Source: Luteolibacter sp. SL250
Lineage (GTDB): Bacteria; Verrucomicrobiota; Verrucomicrobiia; Verrucomicrobiales; Akkermansiaceae
DNA length: 64,000 nt
Direction: 5' to 3'
Assembly: GCF_026625605.1 (NCBI RefSeq)
Contig: NZ_CP113054.1
Location: 1,054,001 to 1,118,000 of the forward strand
Of this stretch, positions 25,793 through 34,446 are shown one piece after another; position 1 is the first letter of the stretch; every line of letters begins with the position of its first letter. The translations under genes and the position numbers were made by a program. The notes below the pieces were generated by a model. That model made no database searches. It had not been told where the DNA came from and worked only from the letters and a program-made list of their open reading frames with translations.

Positions 25793-28174
25793 TCAGTTCG
25801 AGGCGGTCTCCTTCGGCGGAGCAGGCTGCATGCCCTGGGTCGTGGCGATGAGGGCGGACTCCACCAGCAGGTCCCGCACATTATAGCCCCGCTCGGCGAA
25901 TTTCTGGACGAGGTTTTTCTCCGTGTCCTTGCCGAAGGCGGCCAGCGGCTGCTTGTTGGTGTGGTGGAAGAGGTGCTTGATGAAGGTCTTCTTCGCGGTG
26001 TCGCTGCCGATGGCGAAGGCGGCGATGTCCTTCGGTGAGGCGATGCGGATGGTGCCGCCGTTGTCGTCCGGATAGTCGCTGGCCGTGTTGATCGGCTTGT
26101 TGTTGTCCATCTCCCGCCAGCGGCCGACGGCATCGTACTGCTCGAGGGCGAAGCCGAGGGGGTTGATCTCCGAGTGGCAGCCCATGCACGCGGCGGAGCG
26201 GGTGGCGTCCGTCACCTTTTCACGCATGGTCCAGGTCGGGTCGAAATGCGCGTCCTTGAACTCCACGGCCTCCGGCGGGGGTTTGAGCGCGCGGCCCACG
26301 ATGCTGCGGGTCAGGAACACGCCCCGGTGGATGGGTGAGGTGTCCTTGAAGTAGGCGAAGGAGGTCAGCAGGTAGGGATGGGTCAGCACCCCGGCGCGCT
26401 GGCTGCCTTCGAGGTGGACTTTTTTGAAGTCGGGACCGACGGATTCTTTTTGGTAGAACTTCGCGAGCCGGTCGTTGAGAACCATGTAGTCCGCGCTCAG
26501 GAGCTGCCGGTAGTCGCCGGATCCGTTCCAGACGATGTCGTCGATGAAGAAATCGAGCGAGCGGCGGAGATCGGCTAGGACGGCGTCGTTGAGGTCCGGG
26601 TAGGTCTTGGAATCCTTGGCGATGTTGTGGATATCCTTCATCTCCAGCCAATGGTGGAAGAAGCCATGGAGTTTTTCCTTTGCCCGGGGGTCCCACAGCA
26701 TGCCATTGGCATAGGCACGGATCTGTTCCTCGGTGCCGAGCTTCCCTTCGTTCGCCCTGCGGAACAGGTCGCGGCTGGGTACGGAATCCCACATGGTCAG
26801 CGCGAGGCGGGAGGCGATGATCTGCTGGGTTGGCTGCCCTTCCTCGGCGGCGGACGGGTAGAGGAACCTCGGGGAGGTCAGGATCGCCAGCACCACGCGT
26901 TTGACGGCGATGTCCGGCTTGTCCGGAGTTGCTGCGAAGCGGGCTTCAATGAGGGTGTTGTATTCCTCGTCGGAGAGGTTCTGGCGGAAGGCGATGGAGG
27001 CCACACCGCGGAAGTAACTCTTGATCTTGTTGATGCGCTCCGGGTCATCCTTCTTCGTCCACATGAACGAGTCGAGCCGGTCGGCGATGATGTCCGCCGC
27101 GCTCATCGAGGCGCTGGTGACCGCATCGAACCATGCTTTCGAGATCGAGGTGCCGCGGGGATAGCCGTCGCTGGAGTCGTCTGCTGGGAACGGGGTGGAA
27201 ACCACCAGCGTCTCCCGCGTGGAGTAGGGGACGAGATTGCGCTGCGGAATGACCTCCAGCACGCCGTTCGGGGCTTTCCACAGCAGCTCGATGGAGGACG
27301 CCTTTTCCTTGAATTTGAAATGCTCGAGCGTGATCGGGTAGGACCGCCCGCCGAGCAGGAAGATGGTGCCTTTCTCCTCACGGATGTCCGGACCGGAACT
27401 GACCCAGCCGTCGATGATGGGGTCGCGCCAGTTGTTGACGTGGAGGCGCACGCCGTTCTGGGACTTGATGACGAACTCATACACGCCGGTTTCCTCGGCG
27501 ATGACGGAGCCTTCCCATTTGGATGAGTATTCGTCACTCGGCAGGACTTCCGGCACGGGGCTTTGCTCGCCCCAGTTGAAGGAAACCTGCCCATCCTTCC
27601 GCATGACGGTATTGCGGCCGCCACCCATGCCTTGGAGCGCGGTCACTCCCTTGCTGGTGAAGCGGACGCTCAGGCCGCGCTCCTTCGTCCAGACCGGCTG
27701 GAAATCCGCGAACAGATCCGCCACCGAGTTCCTGAACTGGGATGCGGTGAGGCGTGAAAAACTCTGCTTGGCCGGTGGTGTGGACTGTTCCCGCGACTTT
27801 TCGGAATAGAAAGCGTGGTAGATGTAGTCGGCCACCTGGGCGGACTGCACGGCGTCCAGCAGCTCCTCCTCATCTTCAGGCATCGTCTTGTCGATGCGCT
27901 TGGCGAGGGACGCGAGCGTCCTGTCACCATGGAGAGGGTCTTCGTATTTGTTCTTCACTCCTTCGCCGTTCTGGCCGTGGCAGTCCACGCAGTGCTTTTC
28001 CCAGATGATCTTTCCGGGATGGACATCCGCTGCCTCGGGCTTCGGTGCTGGAGCGGGTGCTGGAGCGGGTGCTGAAGTTGCGGCTTCCTTGGGAGCAGCG
28101 TCCTGGGCATGCAGGGGCAGGCCTGCCATGAAGATGGCGGCGACTGCGAATGTGCTGGGAGTCAGGATTCTCAT
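25793..28174 (-). CDS. Secreted c-type cytochrome with PA14-like and DUF1592/1588/1585-type domains
   Basis: A protein of about 793 residues starting at ATG 28174 with a signal peptide (STFAVAAIFMAGLPLHA), then an Ala/Pro-rich linker. A cytochrome c motif HCVDCHGQNGEGVKN has its expected methionine region in TMPEDEEELLDAVQ. DUF1587-like RLTASQFRNSVADLF follows, then a PA14-like carbohydrate-binding insert (TGVYEFVIKSQNGVRLHVNNW). The DUF1592/1588/1585 parts carry SRLALTMWDSVPSRDLF, AGVLTHPYLLTSFAY and a second haem motif CMGCHSEINPLGFALEQYD. The PA14-like insert distinguishes it from the copy at 9949. An in-frame GTG at 28195 is a less likely start. Confidence 0.86.
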   Translation of the reverse strand: MRILTPSTFAVAAIFMAGLPLHAQDAAPKEAATSAPAPAPAPAPKPEAADVHPGKIIWEKHCVDCHGQNGEGVKNKYEDPLHGDRTLASLAKRIDKTMPEDEEELLDAVQSAQVADYIYHAFYSEKSREQSTPPAKQSFSRLTASQFRNSVADLFADFQPVWTKERGLSVRFTSKGVTALQGMGGGRNTVMRKDGQVSFNWGEQSPVPEVLPSDEYSSKWEGSVIAEETGVYEFVIKSQNGVRLHVNNWRDPIIDGWVSSGPDIREEKGTIFLLGGRSYPITLEHFKFKEKASSIELLWKAPNGVLEVIPQRNLVPYSTRETLVVSTPFPADDSSDGYPRGTSISKAWFDAVTSASMSAADIIADRLDSFMWTKKDDPERINKIKSYFRGVASIAFRQNLSDEEYNTLIEARFAATPDKPDIAVKRVVLAILTSPRFLYPSAAEEGQPTQQIIASRLALTMWDSVPSRDLFRRANEGKLGTEEQIRAYANGMLWDPRAKEKLHGFFHHWLEMKDIHNIAKDSKTYPDLNDAVLADLRRSLDFFIDDIVWNGSGDYRQLLSADYMVLNDRLAKFYQKESVGPDFKKVHLEGSQRAGVLTHPYLLTSFAYFKDTSPIHRGVFLTRSIVGRALKPPPEAVEFKDAHFDPTWTMREKVTDATRSAACMGCHSEINPLGFALEQYDAVGRWREMDNNKPINTASDYPDDNGGTIRIASPKDIAAFAIGSDTAKKTFIKHLFHHTNKQPLAAFGKDTEKNLVQKFAERGYNVRDLLVESALIATTQGMQPAPPKETASN

Positions 28175-28332
28175 CGGAAAAACACGCGCTGCCACTACGC
28201 CCCACGGGCGGCTGACCTTTCAGAAGAGACACCAGTTTCCCCCGTCCTACAAGGGGCCGCGGCATAGCACGATCGTGGGGCGGACGATCATCCTGTGATT
28301 GAATCCCATCCGGAAATCCCGTAGAGCGGGGC

Positions 28333-28698
28333 ATGGAATTTGAAACGCTGAGCGAGTGGGCGGACGAGGAAGTGAAAGCGGTCGTCCGCATCCTCCCTCC
28401 GGATGTGCAGCAAGCGGCGGAAAAATGCGTGATCACTTTCGAAGCGAAACCTGGCCACGGCGCGTTCGATACGGAGCTGGCCGGGGATGAGCTGGGTCTT
28501 TTCGAAGGCGTTTGCCTGCTCGATGAACCTTCCCCGGAGGATCTTCCCCGGATCCGCATCTTCGTGGAAAACATCTGGGAATGGGTGGAGGAGGACGAAC
28601 AGGACTTCCGTGACGAGGTCGGCACCACTTTCCTCCATGAACTCGGACACTACCTCGGCTGGGATGAGGATGAGGTGAACGAGCGCGGCCTGGAGTGA
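28333..28698 (+). CDS. Minimal zinc metallopeptidase-family protein
   Basis: A protein of 121 residues matching the short metallopeptidase-family (DUF1025-type) layout. The N-terminus is MEFETLSEWADEEVKAVVRILP, and the gluzincin motif TFLHELGHYLGWDEDE is at the C-terminus, with both zinc-binding histidines and the catalytic glutamate in HExxH. The strand before it (ENIWEWVEEDEQDFRDEVGTT) is typical. There is no signal peptide, so it is cytoplasmic. The physiological substrate is unknown for the family. It is followed by an SPFH gene after 107 bp. Confidence 0.87.
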   Translation: MEFETLSEWADEEVKAVVRILPPDVQQAAEKCVITFEAKPGHGAFDTELAGDELGLFEGVCLLDEPSPEDLPRIRIFVENIWEWVEEDEQDFRDEVGTTFLHELGHYLGWDEDEVNERGLE

Positions 28699-28805
28699 CG
28701 GAAGGCCGGTGGTCGAAAGCTCCCGATTGTTTGTAAGGGAATGGGATTTTCCTTCTCAGAAGGAGCGGGAAATCCATAGTTCCCCCAATCATTCAAAACC
28801 AGATT

Positions 28806-29867
28806 ATGGACATTCTCGGATTCATCAAAGGGGAGTTGCTGGAGATCATCGAGTTCATGGACGACTCGCGCGACACCCTCGCGTGGCGGTTCCCGGACGA
28901 TGACAAGGCGATCAAGAACGGCGCGCAGCTCATCGTCCGCGAAAGCCAGCAGGCCCAGTTCGTCTATCTCGGGCAGTACGGGGACACCTTCAGCCCCGGC
29001 AAGCACTCGCTGGTCACGGAGAACATCCCGGTCCTGACGAAGCTCAAGGGGTGGAAGTATGGATTCCAATCCCCGTTCAAGGCGGACGTCTATTTCGTCA
29101 CGACCCGCCTCTTCACCGGCAACAAGTGGGGCACCGCAAACCCCATCATGCTGCGTGACAAGGACTTCGGCGCGGTGCGCCTGCGGGCCTTCGGCACCTT
29201 CGATTTCAAGATCGTGGACGCCCCCACCTTCCTGCGTGAGGTGGCCGGCACGGACCACCATTTCCGCCTGGATGAGTTCGCGGACACCATGCGCTCCCGC
29301 ATCGTCAGCATCTTCAGCAACGCACTCGCGGCGAGCGGCGTGCCCGCGCTCGACCTCGCCGCCCGCTACACGGAGCTGGGGGATTCCCTCCTGCCGCTGA
29401 TCAATCCACAGGTCATCTCCAAGTATGGCCTGGAGGTCACCACCTTCCTCATCGAAAACATTTCCGTCCCGCCGGAGGTGGAGGCCGCCATCGACAAGCG
29501 TTCCAGCATGTCCGCCATCGGCAACCTGAACGACTACGTGAAGTTCCAGCTCGCCGAGTCCATGACGAAAGGCGGCGCCGGCGGTGGCAGTGGCGCGGAT
29601 GCCGCGCAGATGGCCATGGGCTTCGGCATGGCCCAGGAAATGATGAAGTCCATGCAGTCCGGCCCGCCGCCCCTCCCGGGTGGCCCGGCGGCCGGTGCCG
29701 CCCAGATCGCGCCGGACCTCCTTTCGCCCGCACAGGCCGCGGAGCTTCTCGGCGTCACCGAGGCGGACGTCATCGCCTCCGTTGATGCCGGTGACCTGAA
29801 GGGCAAGAAAATCGGATCCGCCTACCGCATTTCCCGTGCGGCCATCGACGCGTTCCTTGCGGAATAA
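28806..29867 (+). CDS. SPFH-domain protein with C-terminal excisionase-like HTH
   Basis: A protein of 353 residues. The N-terminal two-thirds match the cytoplasmic SPFH/virion-core-like group exemplified by Bacillus YdjI: ARESQ-type RESQQAQFVYLGQYGDTFSPGKHSLVTENIPV, then RLRAFGTFDFKIVDAPTFL and ISKYGLEVTTFLIENISVPPEVEAAIDKR. After a Gly/Ala/Pro/Met-rich linker (about 255-300), the last 50 residues read LLSPAQAAELLGVTEADVIAS and then GKKIGSAYRISRAAIDAFL. This looks like an excisionase/MerR-type helix-turn-helix rather than the usual zinc ribbon. The next gene encodes a zinc-ribbon membrane protein, as in the B. subtilis ydjGHI membrane-stress operon, so the pair may build a membrane-associated scaffold. 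No pspA is nearby. Confidence 0.8.
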   Translation: MDILGFIKGELLEIIEFMDDSRDTLAWRFPDDDKAIKNGAQLIVRESQQAQFVYLGQYGDTFSPGKHSLVTENIPVLTKLKGWKYGFQSPFKADVYFVTTRLFTGNKWGTANPIMLRDKDFGAVRLRAFGTFDFKIVDAPTFLREVAGTDHHFRLDEFADTMRSRIVSIFSNALAASGVPALDLAARYTELGDSLLPLINPQVISKYGLEVTTFLIENISVPPEVEAAIDKRSSMSAIGNLNDYVKFQLAESMTKGGAGGGSGADAAQMAMGFGMAQEMMKSMQSGPPPLPGGPAAGAAQIAPDLLSPAQAAELLGVTEADVIASVDAGDLKGKKIGSAYRISRAAIDAFLAE

Positions 29868-29873
29868 GTCGGT

Positions 29874-30965
29874 ATGGCCGAGGTCAGCGCACTGAGGAAG
29901 CATCCCTGCCCGGAATGTGGCGGGGATGCGGAGTGGAACCCGTCGAAGCAGGCGCTCGCCTGTCCGTATTGCGGGACCGTCCTGCCGTGGACACCGGGGC
30001 AGGACCAGATCGGTGCGGCCATCCGGGAGCATCCGCTGGAGGAGGCACTGGCCAGCGTGTCCGCGGAGGCGCGAGGCCTGAAGGAGGAGAAAAAGTCGGT
30101 GAAATGCGAGAGCTGCCAGGCCATCAGCATCTTTGATCCCACCCGTGCCGCCCAGCGCTGCGACTTCTGTGGCTCGCCCGCCATCGTCCCGGTGGCGGAC
30201 ATGCAGGACGTCATCACCCCGGAGAGCCTGCTGCCCGTCGTTATCCCGGCCACCCAGGTCCGGGACAAGCTGCGGCAGTGGTATGGCTCCCGCTGGTTCG
30301 CGCCCAACAAACTGAAGAAGGCGGCGCTGACCGACACCCTCCACGGCATCTACCTGCCCTACTGGACCTTCGACGCCCACGCCAGCTCCAGTTGGTCCGC
30401 GGAGGCGGGCTACTACTACTACGTCTCCGTGAGTGACGGGAAAGGCGGTACCCGCCGGGAACGTCGCACCCGCTGGGAACATTGCTCCGGCCATCAGGCG
30501 AACTTCTTCGATGACGACCTCGTCCCCGGCACCGTCGGCGTGCACCTGAAGCTCCTTCGGAAAGTCGAACCCTTCCCCACCACCGACCAGCTCAAGCCCT
30601 ACGAACCCGCGTTCGTCCGCGGATGGACCGTGGAGCGCTACCAGATCGATCTCAGGAAAGCTTCCGAAACCAACCGCTCCCAGATGGACGCCACCATGTA
30701 CCGCATCTGCGAGCGGGCCGTGCCGGGCGATACCCAGCGCGGACTCCGTGTCTCCACCAACTACAGCAGCCGCACCTTCAAGCACATCCTCGTCCCCGTC
30801 TGGCTTGCCACCTATACCTATGGCTCGAAGTCATTCCAGGTGGTGGTCAACGGCTTCACCGGCAACATGGCCGGAGAGCATCCGCTGAGCTGGGTGAAGA
30901 TCTTCTTCGCCGTGCTGGCCGTCATCACGGTCATCGCCGTGATCTTCGCCCTCAGCAGGGGGTAA
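29874..30965 (+). CDS. Zinc-ribbon membrane protein (YdjG-like)
   Basis: A protein of 363 residues. It has two zinc ribbons at the N-terminus, CPECGGDAEW...CPYCG and CESCQAI...CDFCG. A soluble middle region follows (YLPYWTFDAHASSSWSAEAG) and a C-terminal membrane helix (WVKIFFAVLAVITVIAVIFAL). It is often annotated as a PriA-like zinc-ribbon protein, but no helicase motif is present. It starts six bases after the SPFH gene. In B. subtilis the related YdjG with YdjH and the SPFH protein YdjI helps recruit PspA to the membrane; the equivalent role here is inferred from domain layout and pairing only. Confidence 0.75.
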   Translation: MAEVSALRKHPCPECGGDAEWNPSKQALACPYCGTVLPWTPGQDQIGAAIREHPLEEALASVSAEARGLKEEKKSVKCESCQAISIFDPTRAAQRCDFCGSPAIVPVADMQDVITPESLLPVVIPATQVRDKLRQWYGSRWFAPNKLKKAALTDTLHGIYLPYWTFDAHASSSWSAEAGYYYYVSVSDGKGGTRRERRTRWEHCSGHQANFFDDDLVPGTVGVHLKLLRKVEPFPTTDQLKPYEPAFVRGWTVERYQIDLRKASETNRSQMDATMYRICERAVPGDTQRGLRVSTNYSSRTFKHILVPVWLATYTYGSKSFQVVVNGFTGNMAGEHPLSWVKIFFAVLAVITVIAVIFALSRG

Positions 30966-30989
30966 GGGGTAGCGGGCTGGCTGACCTTC

Positions 30990-33374
30990 TCACTCCTCCA
31001 CCGGCACGGCGCGGAGGGCGGGGCGTTCCTCTTCCACGGGGAGTGCCCGGCGGATGCGGGGTTCTTCCTGGACGGGGACGGCGCGGCGGGGTGGTTCCTC
31101 GCGCTGGGTGGGGCGGGTGGCGGGGCCGTCCTGGATGGGCCTGGCACGCGGGGCAGGAGGAGGTGGCTCGTTGCTGAGGTCTTCCTCGCTCACGATCTGC
31201 GCGCGCGCGGGGTGGATGGGGCAGAGGTCTTCCCTTGGCAGGGCGATGTCGGCCGGGACGGAGTCGTTGTAGGCGGTGCCCGCTTCCTCGCAGCCGGCGG
31301 TGGCGCGTTTGCTGGAAAGCCGGCACAGACGGCAGTCAACCAGATTCACCTTGGTGGTCAGGTTGCCCGCCTTGTAGCCGAGCCGGTCCGCCGTTTTCAT
31401 GATGTCCACCCACACCGGCAGGGCGAGGGTGCCGCCGTAGCCGCCCTGGATGGTCTTTTTCGGCTGGTCGAAGCCGACCCACACCGCACAGGTGAGGGAG
31501 GAGGTGTATCCGGCGAACCAGGCATCCTTGAAGTCGTTCGTTGTTCCCGTCTTGCCGCCGCACGGCTTGTCAAATCCCAGCTTCTTGACGGAGGCGGCGG
31601 TGCCGGTGGAGGTCACCTGGTTGAGGATCTTCGAGATGGACCACGCGGAGCCGGAGGACGCGGCTTGGTAGGACAGCGGCTGGTTCGGGTAGAGGACGTT
31701 GCCTTCCTTGTCTTTGATCTCGGAGATCAGGTAGGTGCGGTAGCGCACGCCGTCATTCGGGAAGATGGTGTAGGCGCTGGCGATCTGACGGGGGGTGGCT
31801 TCCCACGCCCCCAGGAACGAGGCGGGGTTCTCCGGCATCGGCGTGCTGAAGCCCACCATACGGCTGAATTCCTTCACCTTGCCGATGCCCGCGTAATTCC
31901 CCACCCGGATCGACATGGTGTTCCGGGAGCGGATCAGGCCGTAGGATACCGGCTCCATGCCACCGAATTTTCCGTCGGAGTTCGCGGGCCGCCAGCTTCC
32001 CGCCCCTTTGATCTCCCCGGGCTGCAGGGGGCCGTCGCTGATGCGGGTGTCCGGCCGCAGGCCCTCGTCGAACGCGGCCAGATAGACGAACGGTTTGAAA
32101 AGCGAGCCGATCTGGCGGAGGGCCTGGGTCGCCCGGTTGTAGCGGGATTCATCCGCATCCCGTCCGCCGACGACGGCGAGGATTGCCCCGGTGCGGTTCT
32201 CCACCACCACCGCCGCGCCTTGGATGTAGTCCGGCTCCTTGCCCAGACGGTTGTCCTCCGGCAGGTCACGCCACGCCCCGCGGGTGCGGTGCGGGTAGCC
32301 GGAGTAGCGCTCCACCTCGCGCAGTTTCTTGTCCAACGCTTCCTCACCCCGCTGCTGGATGCGCATGTCGATGGTGGTGACGATGGTCAGCCCCCCCAGC
32401 TCGATGTTTTCCTTTTCCAGGATGATCTCCAGGTCATTCCGGATCGCATCCATGGCGTAGGATTCCTCATGCTCGCGCCGCCACATCGGGCGCACGGAGA
32501 TTTCGTCCTTCTTGGCGGTGTCCGCCTGTTCGCGGGTGATCGCCTTCGCCGCCACCATCCGTTCCAACGTCGTGTCCCGTTCGCGGCGGGATGCCTCCAT
32601 GTTCTTGAACGGATTGTAGGCGTCCGGCCCCCGGACGATGCCCGCCAGCAGCGCGGACTCGGACAAGGTCAGTTGTGACGGGTGCTTCTCGAAGTAGATC
32701 CGGGACGCTTCGCCGATGCCCTTGATCTGCCGTCCCCAGTTGATCTGGTTGATGTAGGCTTCCAGAATATCGTCCTTTTTCATCCGTTTCTCGATCCGGA
32801 AGGCAATGCCGATTTCCAGAAACTTCCGGTCCAACTGCTTGATCCGGTCGCCGTTCTCGCCCCGCTTCAGTTGGAAGATGTCGGAGGAAAGCTGCTGGGT
32901 GATGGTGGAGGCTCCCTGCCGCTTGCCCTGCAGGTTCATGATGACCGCCCGACCGATGCCGATGAGATCGATCGCGCCGTGCTTGTGGAACCGCTCGTCC
33001 TCGCGGGCGAGGATCGCTTTGCGGAAATCCTCCGATACCTGTTTCAGGGGGACGATCGAGCGTTTTTCTCCGTGGATCCGCCCGATTTCCTGGCCCTGGC
33101 GGTCGAGGATGATCGAGCGCTCCGGCATCGCGTGCAGCCTGGAAAGGTCGTAGCGGGAAGCGCGGAAGCCATAGACCACCGCCAGCACGCCCAGTCCGTA
33201 GAGTCCGGCGACCAGCGGGTAGCCCACCATCCGGGAAAGGATGCGTGTGGGCGTTCCGAAGGGCCGCGTCAGCGCGTTGAACAGGTGGAACGGCCAGAAT
33301 ATCAACAGCGAGAGCAATCCCGGCGAGCTGCGGCGACGGTTCGTATCAGACGGGTTGCGTTTTGGCATCGGCAT
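30990..33374 (-). CDS. Penicillin-binding protein 1A (bifunctional transglycosylase/transpeptidase)
   Basis: A protein of 794 residues for peptidoglycan polymerisation and cross-linking at the inner membrane. A basic tail and membrane anchor (LVAGLYGLGVLAVVYGF) are followed by the GT51 domain with ILAREDERFHKHGAIDLIG, GASTITQQL and RKFLEIGIAFRIEK. The transpeptidase domain has the Ser-x-x-Lys motif in IGSLFKPFVY, the SRN triad element in IRSRNTMSI and the KTG motif in GGKTGTTNDFKDAWFAG. The C-terminal 80 residues form a Pro/Arg/Glu-rich tail with repeated units such as RRAVPVQEE, RRALPVEEE and LRAVPVEE, probably disordered. It diverges from the protease gene at 33466. Confidence 0.94.
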   Translation of the reverse strand: MPMPKRNPSDTNRRRSSPGLLSLLIFWPFHLFNALTRPFGTPTRILSRMVGYPLVAGLYGLGVLAVVYGFRASRYDLSRLHAMPERSIILDRQGQEIGRIHGEKRSIVPLKQVSEDFRKAILAREDERFHKHGAIDLIGIGRAVIMNLQGKRQGASTITQQLSSDIFQLKRGENGDRIKQLDRKFLEIGIAFRIEKRMKKDDILEAYINQINWGRQIKGIGEASRIYFEKHPSQLTLSESALLAGIVRGPDAYNPFKNMEASRRERDTTLERMVAAKAITREQADTAKKDEISVRPMWRREHEESYAMDAIRNDLEIILEKENIELGGLTIVTTIDMRIQQRGEEALDKKLREVERYSGYPHRTRGAWRDLPEDNRLGKEPDYIQGAAVVVENRTGAILAVVGGRDADESRYNRATQALRQIGSLFKPFVYLAAFDEGLRPDTRISDGPLQPGEIKGAGSWRPANSDGKFGGMEPVSYGLIRSRNTMSIRVGNYAGIGKVKEFSRMVGFSTPMPENPASFLGAWEATPRQIASAYTIFPNDGVRYRTYLISEIKDKEGNVLYPNQPLSYQAASSGSAWSISKILNQVTSTGTAASVKKLGFDKPCGGKTGTTNDFKDAWFAGYTSSLTCAVWVGFDQPKKTIQGGYGGTLALPVWVDIMKTADRLGYKAGNLTTKVNLVDCRLCRLSSKRATAGCEEAGTAYNDSVPADIALPREDLCPIHPARAQIVSEEDLSNEPPPPAPRARPIQDGPATRPTQREEPPRRAVPVQEEPRIRRALPVEEERPALRAVPVEE

Positions 33375-33465
33375 GTGAAGATTAGCGCGTCATGGAACAA
33401 GGTTCCACCTCAGATTGCGGGATAAACGAAACATTCGTTTCGCGCCGCTGTTGAACTATACAACG

Positions 33466-34446
33466 ATGAAGACGCCTCTCGTATTCACCCTGGTTCTGGG
33501 ATGGTCGCTGGCATGGCTGGCAGCCCGGGAACCTGCACGGAACATTGACGATCTGATGAATCTGGAGCGGAAGGTCTCCGATGTCGCGATCAAGGCGATG
33601 CCGGCGACGGTCGCCTTGGTGTCGGATCAGCTCGGCTCATCCGGCTCCGGCGTGATCGTGAGCGAGGACGGCCTGATCCTGACGGCCGCCCACGTCATCC
33701 AGGGGGCGAAGGATATCAGCGTCGTCTTCCCGAATGGCCGCCAGACGGAGGGCAAGGTGCTGGGAGCCAACTACTCGAAGGACATCGCCATGGTCCAGAT
33801 CCTGGAAAAGGGGCCGTGGCCGCACATGGAGCAGGGCATTTCCAAGAGCCTGGAGGCCGGGGACTGGGTCGTGGCGATGGGGCATGCCGCGGGCTACGAT
33901 GCCGCGCGCACCCCGCCCATCCGCTTCGGGCGGGTGATGTCAAAGGGGCCGGGGAATTTCCTGACCACGGATTGCAAGCTCATCGGCGGTGACTCCGGCG
34001 GGCCGCTTTATGATCTGGAGGGCCGCGTGGTGGGGATCAACTCCTCCATCGGCGTGTCGCTGCAGAACAACAACCATGCCGGGATCGACGGATTCAAGGC
34101 GGACTGGGACCGCCTGCTGGCCGGTGAGTCCTGGGGGGAACTGCAGATGAACCCGCTGATGAACCAGGAGCGTCCGGTGCTGGGCATCGGGACCGCGGAG
34201 ACCAGGGGGCGGGGTGTCGGTGTCTCCAGCGTGAAACAGGGTGGTCCGGCCGCGAAGGCGGGCATCAAACGCTATGACATCATCATTTCCATTGATGGTG
34301 CGGAAATCCGCGACCGTGCGGCGCTCGAGGAAAACCTCATCAAGCGTCTGGCGGGGGACAAGGTGAAGGTCGGCATCATCCGGGATGACCGGAACCTCGA
34401 GGTGGAGGTGGTGCTGGTGACGCTGGAATCCCTGATGAAGAAATAA
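33466..34446 (+). CDS. HtrA/DegP-like serine protease with PDZ domain
   Basis: A protein of 326 residues with a signal peptide (MKTPLVFTLVLGWSLAWLAA), a trypsin-like protease domain and one C-terminal PDZ domain. The catalytic triad is intact: His76 in LTAAHVIQ, Asp106 in SKDIAMVQI and Ser177 in IGGDSGGPLYD. The PDZ domain contains VSSVKQGGPAAKAGIKRYDIIISIDG. It probably degrades or binds misfolded envelope proteins in the periplasm. I chose ATG 33466 because it begins the signal peptide; a longer frame from 33415 does not. The next gene starts on the base after the stop. Confidence 0.92.
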   Translation: MKTPLVFTLVLGWSLAWLAAREPARNIDDLMNLERKVSDVAIKAMPATVALVSDQLGSSGSGVIVSEDGLILTAAHVIQGAKDISVVFPNGRQTEGKVLGANYSKDIAMVQILEKGPWPHMEQGISKSLEAGDWVVAMGHAAGYDAARTPPIRFGRVMSKGPGNFLTTDCKLIGGDSGGPLYDLEGRVVGINSSIGVSLQNNNHAGIDGFKADWDRLLAGESWGELQMNPLMNQERPVLGIGTAETRGRGVGVSSVKQGGPAAKAGIKRYDIIISIDGAEIRDRAALEENLIKRLAGDKVKVGIIRDDRNLEVEVVLVTLESLMKK

